A DNA stretch of 64,000 nucleotides from JAMXLG01 sp963765935 (GTDB taxonomy: Bacteria; Vulcanimicrobiota; Vulcanimicrobiia; Vulcanimicrobiales; Vulcanimicrobiaceae). Below, one piece after another: positions 17,942 through 26,461 of the stretch; within the stretch, counting starts at the first letter, position 1, and every line of letters begins with the position of its first letter. A program made the position numbers and the translations under genes. Where the stretch lies: contig CAVXXX010000001.1 in assembly GCA_963765935.1 (NCBI GenBank), positions 1,054,001-1,118,000 on the forward strand, written 5' to 3'. The notes below the pieces were generated by a model. It worked only from the letters and a program-made list of their open reading frames with translations, was not told where the DNA came from and searched no databases.

Positions 17942-18720
17942 TTGTAGCGGCGACCACCGCGGCCGCCCCAATGAGTGGAACCTTTGCATTGCTTGGTGGA
18001 ACGCAGCGTATCGTGGCGCGCGCGATCGTCTCGCATCCGCGTCCCAATGACGTTACGCTTGATATCACGCAATCAACGCGTCAAGGCGGCCCGCCGATCC
18101 GCAAGTATCAAATGGATATGACCAAGCTGATGCATCTCATCGTGATCAGCGACGACTTCCGCGAGTTCTCGCACGAGCATCCGTCGTTCAATCGAAAGAC
18201 CGGTGTCTTCCAGCAAACGCTCACCGTCGATCCTTCGCATTCTTACATCGTCTACATCGATTCACAGGTGATGGGAATCGGTCAACAAGTCTTTCGGTTC
18301 ACGATTCCGCCTGCGGCACAGCCGTCCGCGACGATGCAGCCACTGCCACCGAGTACGCCGTCTCCCGCGACGATGACGGCCGGCCCGTACGCGGTGAAAC
18401 TCGCGAAGACGACGCTTCCAGCGCAGTCGGCGCAAGACGTTCCCCTCGACATTACCAAGAATGGATCTGCCGCGACGGACCTGCAGCCGTATCTCGGAGC
18501 GGCCGGTCATGCCGTATTCATCAACACGGCGACGCTCGAATACGTCCACGTGCATCCGATGGTTCGTGGCGCATCAATGGCATCGATGGGCTCGCCGATG
18601 ACGGGACCGCATTTGATGATGCACGTGCCGGCACTTCCGGTCGGAACCTACAAACTGTGGTTCCAATTCCACGGCGGTACGTCGCTCTATGTGGCGCCGT
18701 TTACGCTCGACGTGCGCTAG
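17908..18720 (+). CDS. Exported His/Met-rich protein, possible metal-binding
   Basis: A 270-residue protein with a hydrophobic N-terminus (ATVLIVAATTAAAPMSG). It has two related halves around a Pro/Ser linker (residues about 130-150). The first has LMHLIVISDDFREFSHEHP, the second LEYVHVHPMVRGASMASMGS and GPHLMMHVPALP. This pattern of a beta sandwich with paired H-x-H-P is seen in exported proteins of unknown role. The closeness of His and Met suggests copper or zinc binding (inference). It overlaps the SDR gene by 34 bases and meets the zinc permease gene tail to tail with a 20-base overlap. Confidence 0.65.
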   Translation: MESLARTATVLIVAATTAAAPMSGTFALLGGTQRIVARAIVSHPRPNDVTLDITQSTRQGGPPIRKYQMDMTKLMHLIVISDDFREFSHEHPSFNRKTGVFQQTLTVDPSHSYIVYIDSQVMGIGQQVFRFTIPPAAQPSATMQPLPPSTPSPATMTAGPYAVKLAKTTLPAQSAQDVPLDITKNGSAATDLQPYLGAAGHAVFINTATLEYVHVHPMVRGASMASMGSPMTGPHLMMHVPALPVGTYKLWFQFHGGTSLYVAPFTLDVR

Positions 18721-19531
18721 CCGCGCGTGCTTGCTTCAATCCGATCGCGAGGAAGAATAGCGCCGTTGCAAAGAGCACGATCGTCGCGCCGCTCGAACTT
18801 TTCAAGAAATACGACAGATAGAGCCCCCCGACGGTGCTCAAGATGCCAAGCACGGCCGAAAGCGCCATCATCGGCGCAAAGCGCGATGTGAGCTGATACG
18901 CCGCCGCCGCGGGCGTTACGAGCAGCGCGGCGACCAGCACGATACCGACGGCTTGCAGCGATACGATAATCGTGAGCGCGAGCATAACGAGCAGCACGTA
19001 CTCAATCGGTCCCGCATGGATCCCGCTCGCATCGGCGACGACCGGATCGAACGTCGTATAGAGCAACGGGCGAAACAGAACGACCGTCGCGAGAGCCACC
19101 AATATGCCGAGCGCGAGGATCAGCATGAGATCGCTGGGGCCGACGCTCAGAATGTCGCCGAAGAGAAAACTCTGCAGGTCGACCGCATAGTTCTTCTGCT
19201 GGCTCATCAAAAAGACGCCAAGCGCAAATGCGCCGGTAAAAAGCACACCGATCGTTGTGTCGAGCGAAATGCGTCCGCGGCGATGCACGAAGCCGATGCC
19301 AAGCGCGGTCACGATCGCGACGATCGCCGCACCGACGTAGTAGTCCAGTCCGCGCAGATACGCGATAACGATGCCGGCAAACGACGCATGGGCGATGCCG
19401 TCGCCGATAAACGAGAGCTTGCGAAGGACGACATACGTGCCCATCGTCGAGCACAGCAGTCCGACTGCGAGCGCCTCGATGAACGCGCGCTGCATGAACT
19501 CGAATTGGAAAGGTGCAAGGATCGCGTTCAT
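18701..19531 (-). CDS. znuB: Zinc/manganese ABC transporter, membrane permease
   Basis: A 276-residue ABC-3 family permease with about eight membrane segments (AFIEALAVGLLCSTMGTYVV, IGDGIAHASFAGIVIAYL, ALLVTPAAAAYQLTSRFAPM). It forms the channel of the importer with ZnuC and ZnuA. It begins three bases after the znuC stop and is last in the operon. Zinc rather than manganese is inferred from the Zur-like regulator heading the operon. Confidence 0.9.
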   Translation of the reverse strand: MNAILAPFQFEFMQRAFIEALAVGLLCSTMGTYVVLRKLSFIGDGIAHASFAGIVIAYLRGLDYYVGAAIVAIVTALGIGFVHRRGRISLDTTIGVLFTGAFALGVFLMSQQKNYAVDLQSFLFGDILSVGPSDLMLILALGILVALATVVLFRPLLYTTFDPVVADASGIHAGPIEYVLLVMLALTIIVSLQAVGIVLVAALLVTPAAAAYQLTSRFAPMMALSAVLGILSTVGGLYLSYFLKSSSGATIVLFATALFFLAIGLKQARAASARRA

Positions 19532-19534
19532 CTT

Positions 19535-20332
19535 CTAGTGTCGAATCTCCGGATGCTGCGCGTGCTCGGCATGCGCTTCATGATCGTGACGAAGGTGCCC
19601 GTGCGTGTGGGTGTGCTCTCGAATGCCGGCATACGCGCCCGATGCTACGACCTCGCTCGGATTGCCGATTGCAAGAACCTTGCGATCGAGCACCATCAAC
19701 CGGTCGAACCACGCATTGACGTTATCGAGATCGTGCGTCGTCATCATCACGGGCAAGCCTTGCGCGACGAGATCGCGGACAACCCGCGAGAGTGCCCGTT
19801 CGGTTTCCGCATCAACGCCCGTCGTCGGTTCGTCCAGCAGCAACAGCTCCGGCTGTTGAGCGATTGCACGCGCAACGAACACGCGTTGTTGCTGGCCCCC
19901 GGAAAGATTCGCGATATGCCGGTCCGCGAGGTTCGTCATATTGACGACATCGAGCGCGTGAAGGACGACATCACGATCCTGCGCGCGGAATCGCTGCCAA
20001 AACGGCAAGCGCGAGAAGCGGCCCATGCTGACTACGTCCCACACCGTCGCAGGGAACGTCCAATCAACCGACTCAACCTGCGGAACGTACGCGATGCTTC
20101 CCGGAGCTAACCGTTGCGGCTTTGTCCCGAGTACGCACAAATCTCCGGCGGACGGCCGCAGCAATCCGGCAACGGTTTTAAGCAGCGTCGATTTTCCCGA
20201 ACCGTTCGGCCCGATGATGCCGAGTGCTTCGCCGAAGTGCAGTTGCAGCGTCACGCCCTCAAGTGCGACGAAGCTGTCGTAGCGGACGACCAAATCCTCG
20301 GTGCGAACGGCATTGCCGTCGGATATGTTCAC
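19535..20332 (-). CDS. znuC: Zinc ABC transporter, ATP-binding protein with His-rich tail
   Basis: A 265-residue ABC ATPase: Walker A GPNGSGKST, Q-loop VPQVESVDW, signature LSGGQQQRV, Walker B ELLLLDEPTTG and the switch histidine in MMTTHD. The last 25 residues are strikingly rich in histidine (for example HTHTHGHLRHDHEAHAEH), a likely cytoplasmic metal-binding or metal-sensing tail. The start overlaps znuA by four bases. Confidence 0.92.
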   Translation of the reverse strand: MNISDGNAVRTEDLVVRYDSFVALEGVTLQLHFGEALGIIGPNGSGKSTLLKTVAGLLRPSAGDLCVLGTKPQRLAPGSIAYVPQVESVDWTFPATVWDVVSMGRFSRLPFWQRFRAQDRDVVLHALDVVNMTNLADRHIANLSGGQQQRVFVARAIAQQPELLLLDEPTTGVDAETERALSRVVRDLVAQGLPVMMTTHDLDNVNAWFDRLMVLDRKVLAIGNPSEVVASGAYAGIREHTHTHGHLRHDHEAHAEHAQHPEIRH

Positions 20333-21204
20333 TTCAGTGCCTTCACGATCGCGTCGGTATCGTAGTTCAACATACCGATGTACGTGGACACGCTGGGGTC
20401 GGTGCCAATCGAGTCATCGTAGAGATTGTCGACGATCTTGATGTCCGCGTTGTGCGCGATCTGCTGCGCAAGCTTCCCGCTGTATTCGGGTTCGGAGAAA
20501 ATCGCGCGCACCTGATGCTCGCGCGCGAGATCGATCAGGCGCGCCAGTTGTTGCGGGTTCGGATCCTGTCCGGGGTTCGCTTCGATGAATCCGAGCGTCG
20601 TAATACCGAAGCGGTCGTTGTAATACTGCCAGGCATTATGAAACACAATCATATAGCGGTGCGACGGCGGAATCGTTGCGATCTTCCGTGCAATGCTCGC
20701 GCGAAGTTGATCCAGCGAAGCGGCGTAACGGGTCGCGTTCGTGTGGTACTCGCCGGCGTGCTGCGGATCGATCTCGATCAGTGCGTCGCGAATCGCGAAC
20801 ACGTAATGCTTCGCATAGATCGGATCCATCCAGAGGTGCGGATTCTGATTCTTGACCGGCAAACCGTCGGAAGCAACCACGGTTCGCAGCGAACTCGATT
20901 TCACGTTCGCGATCGTTTTCCCAAGCCACGTTTCCAAGCCGGCACCGTTCTCGACGAGCAGCGCGGCCTGCGAGAGCGTCGCGACATCTTGCGGTGTCGG
21001 CTGATACTCCTCGGGCGACGCTCCAACGGGAACGAGCGACTTCACTTGCACGTGCTCGCCGCCGACGGCCTCAACCATCGAGTTAAATGTCGAAATCGTC
21101 GTCACGACGGAGATTACGCCGTTTGCCGGCTTCTGCGACGCCGGCCCTGAACAACTCGCGACGAAGAGCGCGATTGCGACAGATGCCAGAATCCTTATCG
21201 ACAC
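20329..21204 (-). CDS. znuA: Zinc ABC transporter, substrate-binding lipoprotein
   Basis: A 291-residue cluster A-I metal-binding protein. GTG 21204, overlapping the zur stop by ten bases, gives a lipoprotein signal ending in FVASC. Ligand-region motifs are NPHLWMDP, IVFHNAWQYY and a C-terminal DNLYDDSIG. The first canonical ligand position, usually PHEYEP, reads SPEEYQPTPQ here, so the first histidine is replaced by glutamate, as in some other metal-binding relatives. It delivers Zn (possibly Mn) to ZnuB outside the membrane. Confidence 0.9.
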   Translation of the reverse strand: MSIRILASVAIALFVASCSGPASQKPANGVISVVTTISTFNSMVEAVGGEHVQVKSLVPVGASPEEYQPTPQDVATLSQAALLVENGAGLETWLGKTIANVKSSSLRTVVASDGLPVKNQNPHLWMDPIYAKHYVFAIRDALIEIDPQHAGEYHTNATRYAASLDQLRASIARKIATIPPSHRYMIVFHNAWQYYNDRFGITTLGFIEANPGQDPNPQQLARLIDLAREHQVRAIFSEPEYSGKLAQQIAHNADIKIVDNLYDDSIGTDPSVSTYIGMLNYDTDAIVKALK

Positions 21205-21587
21205 GCTGCGCACCGTCCGTAAAACTCCATCGTGTGCGCATCGAGTTGAAATCCGTGCAGCGCGCGCAACGATTCTGCGAATTGCTCGACCGCGGAACAA
21301 TCGACGTCCTCGACCCGTCCGCACCCATTGCAAATCGCATGGTGATGATGGTGCGTCGGTTCGCAGAACATATACGTAGCCTCGCCGGCGTCGTCAACGC
21401 GAATCGTGGCCTCGCCCTTCTCGCGAAGATGTTCGAGCGTGCGATAGACGGTCGAGAGCGCAACGCGGACGTTCTGCGCCTCCAATTCGCGATGCACTTC
21501 AGCTGCGGAAAAGAAGCGCCGGACACTACGAAGTACGCCCGCGATCCGCTCTCGCGGACGAGTCGCATATTCTGCTCGGGTAGCCAT
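21195..21587 (-). CDS. zur: Fur-family metal regulator, Zur-like
   Basis: A 130-residue Fur-fold repressor. The winged helix at about 10-80 includes VALSTVYRTLEHLREKG. Metal sites follow in CEPTHHHHHAICNGCGRVED, with the structural zinc pairs C-x2-C there and C-x2-C at the end (GRCAACR). First in the operon with znuACB, it is most likely the zinc sensor repressing its own operon through the palindrome at 21598-21616, ten bases before its start codon. Confidence 0.88.
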   Translation of the reverse strand: MATRAEYATRPRERIAGVLRSVRRFFSAAEVHRELEAQNVRVALSTVYRTLEHLREKGEATIRVDDAGEATYMFCEPTHHHHHAICNGCGRVEDVDCSAVEQFAESLRALHGFQLDAHTMEFYGRCAACR

Positions 21588-21597
21588 ACGGGTCTTA

Positions 21598-21616
21598 TTT
21601 GCGAATTATTCGCAAA
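21598..21616. promoter_or_regulatory. Palindromic operator of the zinc operon (candidate Zur box)
   Basis: The sequence TTTGCGAATTATTCGCAAA is a perfect 9-1-9 inverted repeat placed between the upstream gene's stop and the zur start. This spacing and symmetry match Fur/Zur operators, though those vary between phyla. Binding by the adjacent Zur is inferred. Confidence 0.7.
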
Positions 21617-21617
21617 A

Positions 21618-22181
21618 TCATTTCGGGCAGTTCTTCGCGGCCTCGGTCCCGGCGTTGCGAACCGTCGTCACCCAGTAGTTTGTGGCGTCGATACGGGCCG
21701 GCAAGGTGAGCTTCAGCCCCGCCGCCTGCGTCTGCACCTTCGGCAGGACGTTTTGCACGGAGGGATACTTGCCGGTCGCTTCAATGTCGGCGCGCGAGAG
21801 CAGCACCCAAGCGTTCGCGATATAACCCTGCGCGACCGGGATTTCGGCCGCGGGACAGTCGGCGGCGTTCTTTTGCCGGCTTAGGTCCGATTCGAGGACG
21901 AGTGCCCACGCTTGGACCGCATCTAATTGCGCGGCGATCGGTGCAAAGTCGGCCGGGCTGCAGATTCCCTGCAAGATGACGGCCTCGTTGTCGGCGCCCG
22001 AAATCACGCCTTCGAGCGCAGCGAAGCGCGCGTCGCGATCCGCTGCAGTCGCCGGCGGATGTTTGTCGTAATCGCGCACTTGATCTTCGAAATGCGTAGC
22101 GTTCATGTTGTTGCAACGCGCGAGCGCGACGACGGATGGACCGCCGCTAAGCGCGGCAGCAAGGGCGGCAGCAAAGAGCAT
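21618..22181 (-). CDS. Exported hypothetical protein
   Basis: A 187-residue protein with a short signal-like N-terminus (MLFAAALAAALSGGPSVVAL). The mature part is helical and has four cysteines (LARCNNMNA, LQGICSPAD, NAADCPAAE, AKNCPK), likely two disulfides. I recognise no family. It begins six bases after the end of a broken lipoprotein gene on the same strand and ends two bases before the zinc operator. Confidence 0.6.
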   Translation of the reverse strand: MLFAAALAAALSGGPSVVALARCNNMNATHFEDQVRDYDKHPPATAADRDARFAALEGVISGADNEAVILQGICSPADFAPIAAQLDAVQAWALVLESDLSRQKNAADCPAAEIPVAQGYIANAWVLLSRADIEATGKYPSVQNVLPKVQTQAAGLKLTLPARIDATNYWVTTVRNAGTEAAKNCPK

Positions 22182-22187
22182 GATCGT

Positions 22188-23462
22188 CTATTGCTGCATA
22201 AACGCCAGATTTACCGCTTGACCTGCCAGCGCGTCTACGGAAAGAACGGTGATGCCGCACTTGCCGTTTACCCGACCGACGGCCGCAACGAAGTCCGTCG
22301 AAGATCCGCTGGTCGCCTTCAATTGAATCGTGGTGCAGTTCGTTCCGGCGGCGTTCGACTCAAAGTTCGTGTAGAAACACCCGCTGAGCGTGTTGGCTCC
22401 GGCCGGTGATATCGCAATCGGCGTTTCGAGTTTGATCGACGATCCATTCGCAGTCGAGAACAAACCTTGATAGGCTTCGTAACGCTGACTTGCGATCGTC
22501 GAAAGATCGAACGGCTGCGCCGGCGCGCGGAACCCGAAATTGCCCGAAATCGACCACGTCGGACCCTGACTCGGCCCGGACGCGACTACGAGGAATGCCA
22601 ACGGATCGTATGCGACGCCGCGCCCAAGTTCGTTCCGGCGATCGCGTAACTCGTTCCCGTAAAGGTCAACCTTCCGTTCGAAGCAGAAGCCGATCCAACG
22701 TCGTGCGCTTCATGCGTCGACACCACGTTCGGAAAGTTTGGACCGGCAATACCGACCACATTGACACCGAACGTCGAGCTTGCTGCTTCGACATGGTTGC
22801 GCTGCCGTCATCATGCGAAAATCGCCGTGCGCCGAGTCTCCGCCCGGATTGGGCGTTGTCGAATCGGTGGAGACGAACATGACCGCACCGTTTGCAATTT
22901 CGCGGATGTACGCGATGGCACCGATCGGCGTTGAGTGGCTCGCAGCGGTTATCGTCGCTTTTAAATGACGTTCGGCAACATGGTGAACGTGCCGCTTGTT
23001 GCAGCGGTGTTGCCCGGGACATCCGCTACTTAAAACGTGCCGGCCTGATGATCGATCGTCACCGACTGCATCCGACCGCCGCTCAAGTTCGTTCCAACGT
23101 ACTGCGCTTGGGCGCTGAGCGTAACCGAAACCGTATTCGCCCCAGTGCCGATCGTCGTGAACGTCGTACTCGACGACAGCAACGCGCCTCCGCCGTTGGA
23201 TTGCGAATAGGCCGTTGGCGTTCCGTCCGCATTGAACAAGTTCACGACGACCGATTGCGTCGCTGAAGCGAGATATGCCGGCCGCTTCGTGCGCCGACGA
23301 TGCGGCCGGCATGAAGAACGACAACGCCGCCGATCCGACGGCGGCCGGCCTGCCTTGCGAGGGACCAGCCCGCACAGCTGAACCGCTGCCGCCTCCGCCG
23401 CACGCCGCGAGTACGAACGAGGCGCACATGAGTGCACAGGAAAACCGAAAACAACGCGTCAT
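22188..23462 (-). pseudogene. Broken lipoprotein gene with several frameshifts
   Basis: A lipoprotein start (MTRCFRFSCALMCASFVLAAC followed by Gly-rich sequence) begins at 23462. The sensible reading then jumps between two frames at about 23290, 22985, 22800 and 22605, with an in-frame TAA near 23030. Pieces that read well include SATQSVVVNLFNADGTPTAY, GAIAYIREIANGAVMFVSTD, GVNVVGIAGPNFPNVVSTHE and GPTWSISGNFGFRAPAQPF, ending at 22188. Together they would be one exported beta-rich protein of about 420 residues. Four shifts and a stop argue for real decay, although assembly errors cannot be excluded. Original function unknown. Confidence 0.65.
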
Positions 23463-23534
23463 AGAAAAGCGCTCCGCGAATAAGCAACCCGGCCCCTGCC
23501 ACTTTTGTCGCGTGTAAGTTTTGGCGCTTCGTCT

Positions 23535-23564
23535 TTGACAGGGAGACGGCCCGACACGTATAAT
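23535..23564 (+). promoter_or_regulatory. Sigma-70-type promoter of tRNA-Ala
   Basis: TTGACA (23535-23540) and TATAAT (23559-23564), both perfect consensus, are separated by 18 bases. The tRNA begins 28 bases after the -10 box, a fitting leader length. A strong promoter is expected for a tRNA gene. Confidence 0.8.
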
Positions 23565-23592
23565 CCCACGCGTTGCCCAAAACGTTGGCCCT

Positions 23593-23668
23593 GGGGATGT
23601 AGCTCAGCTGGTAGAGCACTTGCTTCGCATGTAAGGGGTCAGGAGTTCGAGTCTCCTCATCTCCACCA
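23593..23668 (+). tRNA. tRNA-Ala (anticodon CGC)
   Basis: A 76-base cloverleaf. Acceptor GGGGATG pairs with CATCTCC, including a G3-U70 wobble pair, the alanine identity element. The D arm is GCTCAGCTGGTAGAGC, the anticodon stem-loop CTTGC-TTCGCAT-GTAAG with anticodon CGC, and the T arm AGGAG-TTCGAGT-CTCCT. Discriminator A and CCA are encoded. Its 3' half is the attachment site copied at 28236 and, diverged, at 29008. Confidence 0.97.
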
Positions 23669-23670
23669 AT
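23623..23670 (+). repeat. Attachment repeat copy 1 (in tRNA-Ala)
   Basis: The 48 bases from the anticodon loop through CCA plus AT, the reference copy of the direct repeat. Confidence 0.85.
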
Positions 23671-23673
23671 TGA

Positions 23674-23708
23674 AAAACCCGCGCCGCTGTTAGCGAATCG
23701 CGGGTTTT
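23674..23708 (+). terminator. Hairpin terminator after tRNA-Ala
   Basis: AAAACCCGCG (23674-23683) pairs perfectly with CGCGGGTTTT (23699-23708) around a 15-base loop. The right arm ends in four T. It starts six bases after the tRNA end. Confidence 0.7.
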
Positions 23709-23739
23709 CCCTTCAGCGGAAACGAATGCTGTTGCGAGC

Positions 23740-23761
23740 TTTGACGACCATTTGACGACCA
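23740..23761 (+). repeat. Tandem TTTGACGACCA pair, left end of segment 1
   Basis: Two exact head-to-tail copies of the 11-mer TTTGACGACCA (23740-23750 and 23751-23761), about 70 bases inside the left attachment copy. The same core recurs as a tandem pair near the other end at 28102. Paired short repeats near both ends of an integrated element are typical of integrase arm-type sites (inference). Confidence 0.6.
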
Positions 23762-23841
23762 ATCAGCCAACGTGGACAAAACTGCCTCCTGGTGGTTGAC
23801 TTGGACGCATAGTCGCTTTCAAGCACCACGAAGGTTTTTTT

Positions 23842-24074
23842 ATGAACGCTGATAGCAGCGATAGCCTCGGCGATGGTCATGCTGACAAAGCGGAAGCGCT
23901 AAGGCGGCGGATTGACCGCATCTCAAGATCGCGCGCAGAGGCTATAAAGCATGCGCACGACATATTGTCAGAAGCTGCCGAGGCTGTAAACGATCACACG
24001 AGGGCACGAGACAGTCTGACGTTCCTGAAATTGTTGGCGCAGCGGCCGGGGTCGGCATCGGATTCGCCAAGTGA
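23842..24074 (+). CDS. Small coiled-coil protein, probably frameshifted
   Basis: From ATG 23842 the frame reads as a helical, charged protein (KAEALRRRIDRISRSRAEAI, HDILSEAAEAVNDHTRARDS). Read straight on, it crosses a strong terminator at 24129 and turns into Arg-rich sequence, unlikely for a gene. Moving to another frame near 24015 gives VPEIVGAAAGVGIGFAK and a stop at 24074, a glycine-rich membrane end like that of ElaB/DUF883 proteins. This would place the terminator 55 bases after the stop. The frameshift and the family are both tentative. Confidence 0.35.
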
Positions 24075-24128
24075 ACGGAAGCGAAGACGCTTGCCTCTAC
24101 GTCCCGTAGTTGTTTCGGCGCGACCCAC

Positions 24129-24164
24129 GAGGGGCGACGGCGTACGCTGTCGCCTCTTTTTTTT
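24129..24164 (+). terminator. Rho-independent terminator
   Basis: GAGGGGCGACGGC and GCTGTCGCCTC form an 11-pair stem with one bulged G and a four-base loop, followed by eight T (24157-24164). It ends the small coiled-coil gene. Confidence 0.8.
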
Positions 24165-24318
24165 CGCTCAGGAATGCGCGAACGGAACGGCAATCGCTTT
24201 CGCGCAGGACTGCATTTTACCGGGGCGCTTGACGTTGCGCTAAAGCATGCGCTTGAACGTTCGCCCACATCCGGCATTGGGGGTAAACGAACTCAGGAAG
24301 ACTAACGGTATTCACGTT

Positions 24319-26112
24319 ATGAGGGCGTTCGCCCGCTTTGCCATTGTCGCGGTGTTCGTGGCGATGGACTTGGGGTTTGTGCTGCCGGAGCTAAGTCGCC
24401 TAATATACCCGATCGGCGATTGGGGGTTTTTTGCGATTTCCAACGTCATCGATTCCGTTGTGCCGGGAGGTCCGGCAGCTCGCGCTCATATCATACCAGG
24501 CGATGTAATCCACTTCTCCTCGCCCGAAGAGCGCATGCGGCAGCCCGACAACGGATCCGCTGCGCCGTACCCCGGGGCGCGTCGCACGTTTGAAATACAA
24601 CACGGCAACACGCTGCGGCGCGTTACGTTAGTTGCTGACGTGTTCGCGCAATACCCGGCCTGGTTCGTTGGGGTACGCGTATTTGTAGAAACGTTCTGGG
24701 TAGCCCTCGCCGCTTTTCTCGTGTTGCGTCGTCCCAACATCACAACGTGGTCGTTCTTTTTCGTTTCGATTTTTCCTCAAGTCGCGCCAATTGCCAGTCA
24801 GACTGCTCCGACTGTTCTACTTGCTGCGCGCCATTTCTTATTAATTGCTTTTACGCCCATCGGCAATGCGGCAACGATGATGTTTATTTTGAGCTTAGGT
24901 GCAAAACCCATGCTACGTTGGCACCGGGTGGCCGCATTTTTGCTAGTACCAATATCGCTTGCCGTGAGCATCCCGTTTGCAGTAGCCGATCTATCCTGGT
25001 ATTTCGGCGATCATCGCGCGCTTTTCGATCTGATCGTTGAACCGTCTTCTGCGTTGCAACTCGTGAATATTGCTGGGATTCTCCTATGGGCCGCGCAGGT
25101 TGCTGTGTTTACCCTCGTCCTTCGGGAGAATGTCGGCAAGGAACGACAGCGCATCGTTTGGGTTTTTGTCGGTTTTTCCATTTATTGGCTCGCCGCCTAC
25201 GTCGCAGGCCTGCTGCCTGTTGCCACTACGCCACTGAAGTGGTTCGTCGTCTTGTACACCTTGTATGGCGCGCTGCCGGCTTGCGTGACATACGCGATCC
25301 TAAAATATCGATTGGTCGACATCAACGTGTTTATCAGTCGCGCACTAATTTTCGGTATAATATCCGGAGCGGTGATTGCGGCGTTTTCATCCATCGACTG
25401 GCTGTTTACGAAAGAACTTGACGATCGACGCTTAGGCGCCATTATCGAAATCGCAGGGGCGATTGCATTAAGTCTATCCTTCAGTACACTGCATCGGAAA
25501 GTCGATCACATTGTAAGTGCTACGTTTTTTCGCCGAAAGCACGCAGGTGAAAAGCGGCTCCGCGAGCTAGCAAAATCACTGCGGGAGGCGCGCTCCGAGG
25601 CGGTGATAAGCGAAGGTTTGATTGACGACGTCGTCGAGACATTCAATTTAGGTGCGGCAGCTCTGTTTGTATACACTGACCGCACAGTATTCCGGTGCAT
25701 ACATTCATTCGGCTGCGACAAGAAAGCTCTCGCTGACCTTAGCGAAGAGGACGTACGGATGACCGGTGTTCATCATGACGTCGATGCCTTGGTACTGAAC
25801 GACCGCATTGCAAGTCGGCTTCGGTTGCTTCTTGAAGGAGCAAAGCCGGATATTATTTTACCGATCGTCGTGCGTAACGAACTCGCAGCGCTGGCATTCT
25901 ACGGCACGCATCGACACGGCGAACATCTCGATGCCGATGAAATCCACGCAATTTCAGCGCTGGGTGTTGGGGCGTCGGCGGGATATCTCCATCTCCAGCT
26001 AAGCGAGTTGCGATCGAGAGCAGACGCGGCGGAGCACGAGGCGGAATTGTTACGGCGCGAGCTTGCCGCCATGCGCGCGCAAGCTCGCCTCGCGTCGTCA
26101 CACAGTCAGTGA
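24319..26112 (+). CDS. PDZ - multi-span membrane - GAF receptor-like protein, no output domain
   Basis: A 597-residue protein from ATG 24319 (an ATG at 24247 is less likely). Order: one membrane segment (ARFAIVAVFVAMDLGFVLP), an extracytoplasmic PDZ-like domain at about 40-110 (VIDSVVPGGPAARAHIIPGD), then about seven more membrane segments to about residue 385. A juxtamembrane helix (LHRKVDHIVSATFFRRKHAG) leads to a GAF domain at about 420-560 and a coiled-coil tail. No histidine kinase, GGDEF or HTH follows, although this layout normally precedes one in large multi-paralogue sensor families. It is probably an orphan sensor. The LuxR-type fragment at 26225, convergent and 112 bases away, is the only candidate partner. 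Confidence 0.7.
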   Translation: MRAFARFAIVAVFVAMDLGFVLPELSRLIYPIGDWGFFAISNVIDSVVPGGPAARAHIIPGDVIHFSSPEERMRQPDNGSAAPYPGARRTFEIQHGNTLRRVTLVADVFAQYPAWFVGVRVFVETFWVALAAFLVLRRPNITTWSFFFVSIFPQVAPIASQTAPTVLLAARHFLLIAFTPIGNAATMMFILSLGAKPMLRWHRVAAFLLVPISLAVSIPFAVADLSWYFGDHRALFDLIVEPSSALQLVNIAGILLWAAQVAVFTLVLRENVGKERQRIVWVFVGFSIYWLAAYVAGLLPVATTPLKWFVVLYTLYGALPACVTYAILKYRLVDINVFISRALIFGIISGAVIAAFSSIDWLFTKELDDRRLGAIIEIAGAIALSLSFSTLHRKVDHIVSATFFRRKHAGEKRLRELAKSLREARSEAVISEGLIDDVVETFNLGAAALFVYTDRTVFRCIHSFGCDKKALADLSEEDVRMTGVHHDVDALVLNDRIASRLRLLLEGAKPDIILPIVVRNELAALAFYGTHRHGEHLDADEIHAISALGVGASAGYLHLQLSELRSRADAAEHEAELLRRELAAMRAQARLASSHSQ

Positions 26113-26224
26113 TTTTGCCTCACGCAAAGCAGCTAAATTTGTACGTCGCGCAGATCTCGCGCAATTGGAAACCGCGCGTGGATTGCTCTGGGCGCCTACC
26201 TATTTCGCTGTTCCCACCTACGAC

Positions 26225-26461
26225 CTATTTTGCTTCGACTTCGTGTTCGTCGGAGTCGTACCACTCCAATACGCGTGCAATCATCGTCGTTCTATTCTTC
26301 GTACCGGCCCTTTGATGGAGGCGCTTGAAATATTCGGATACGGTGCTTTCGGCGGTGCCGAGCGAGTCGGCTATTTCACCGACGCGACGTCCCTCGAGGA
26401 TGAGGCCGAGTACCTCGGCCTCGCGCGAACTGAAACCGTATCGTTGAACCGATGATCGCAA
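26225..26461 (-). CDS. LuxR-type HTH domain, N-terminally eroded
   Basis: A 78-residue frame that is nearly all a GerE/LuxR HTH: FSSREAEVLGLILEGRRVGE, then IADSLGTAESTVSEYFKRLH with the recognition helix. The start shown is TTG 26461. The same frame stays open upstream (GECIGATIEKLRTRGA) to about 26540 without a start codon. A neighbouring frame reads PVMDMFEAFEV, so a longer N-terminus seems lost by frameshift. The product would bind DNA but lacks a receiver domain. It lies inside the tRNA-Ala region and may be non-functional. Confidence 0.6.
   Translation of the reverse strand: MRSSVQRYGFSSREAEVLGLILEGRRVGEIADSLGTAESTVSEYFKRLHQRAGTKNRTTMIARVLEWYDSDEHEVEAK

Noticed and set aside
23740..23761. 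Start of a CRISPR array
   Set aside because: The two 11-base units are directly adjacent with no spacers and no cas genes are near.
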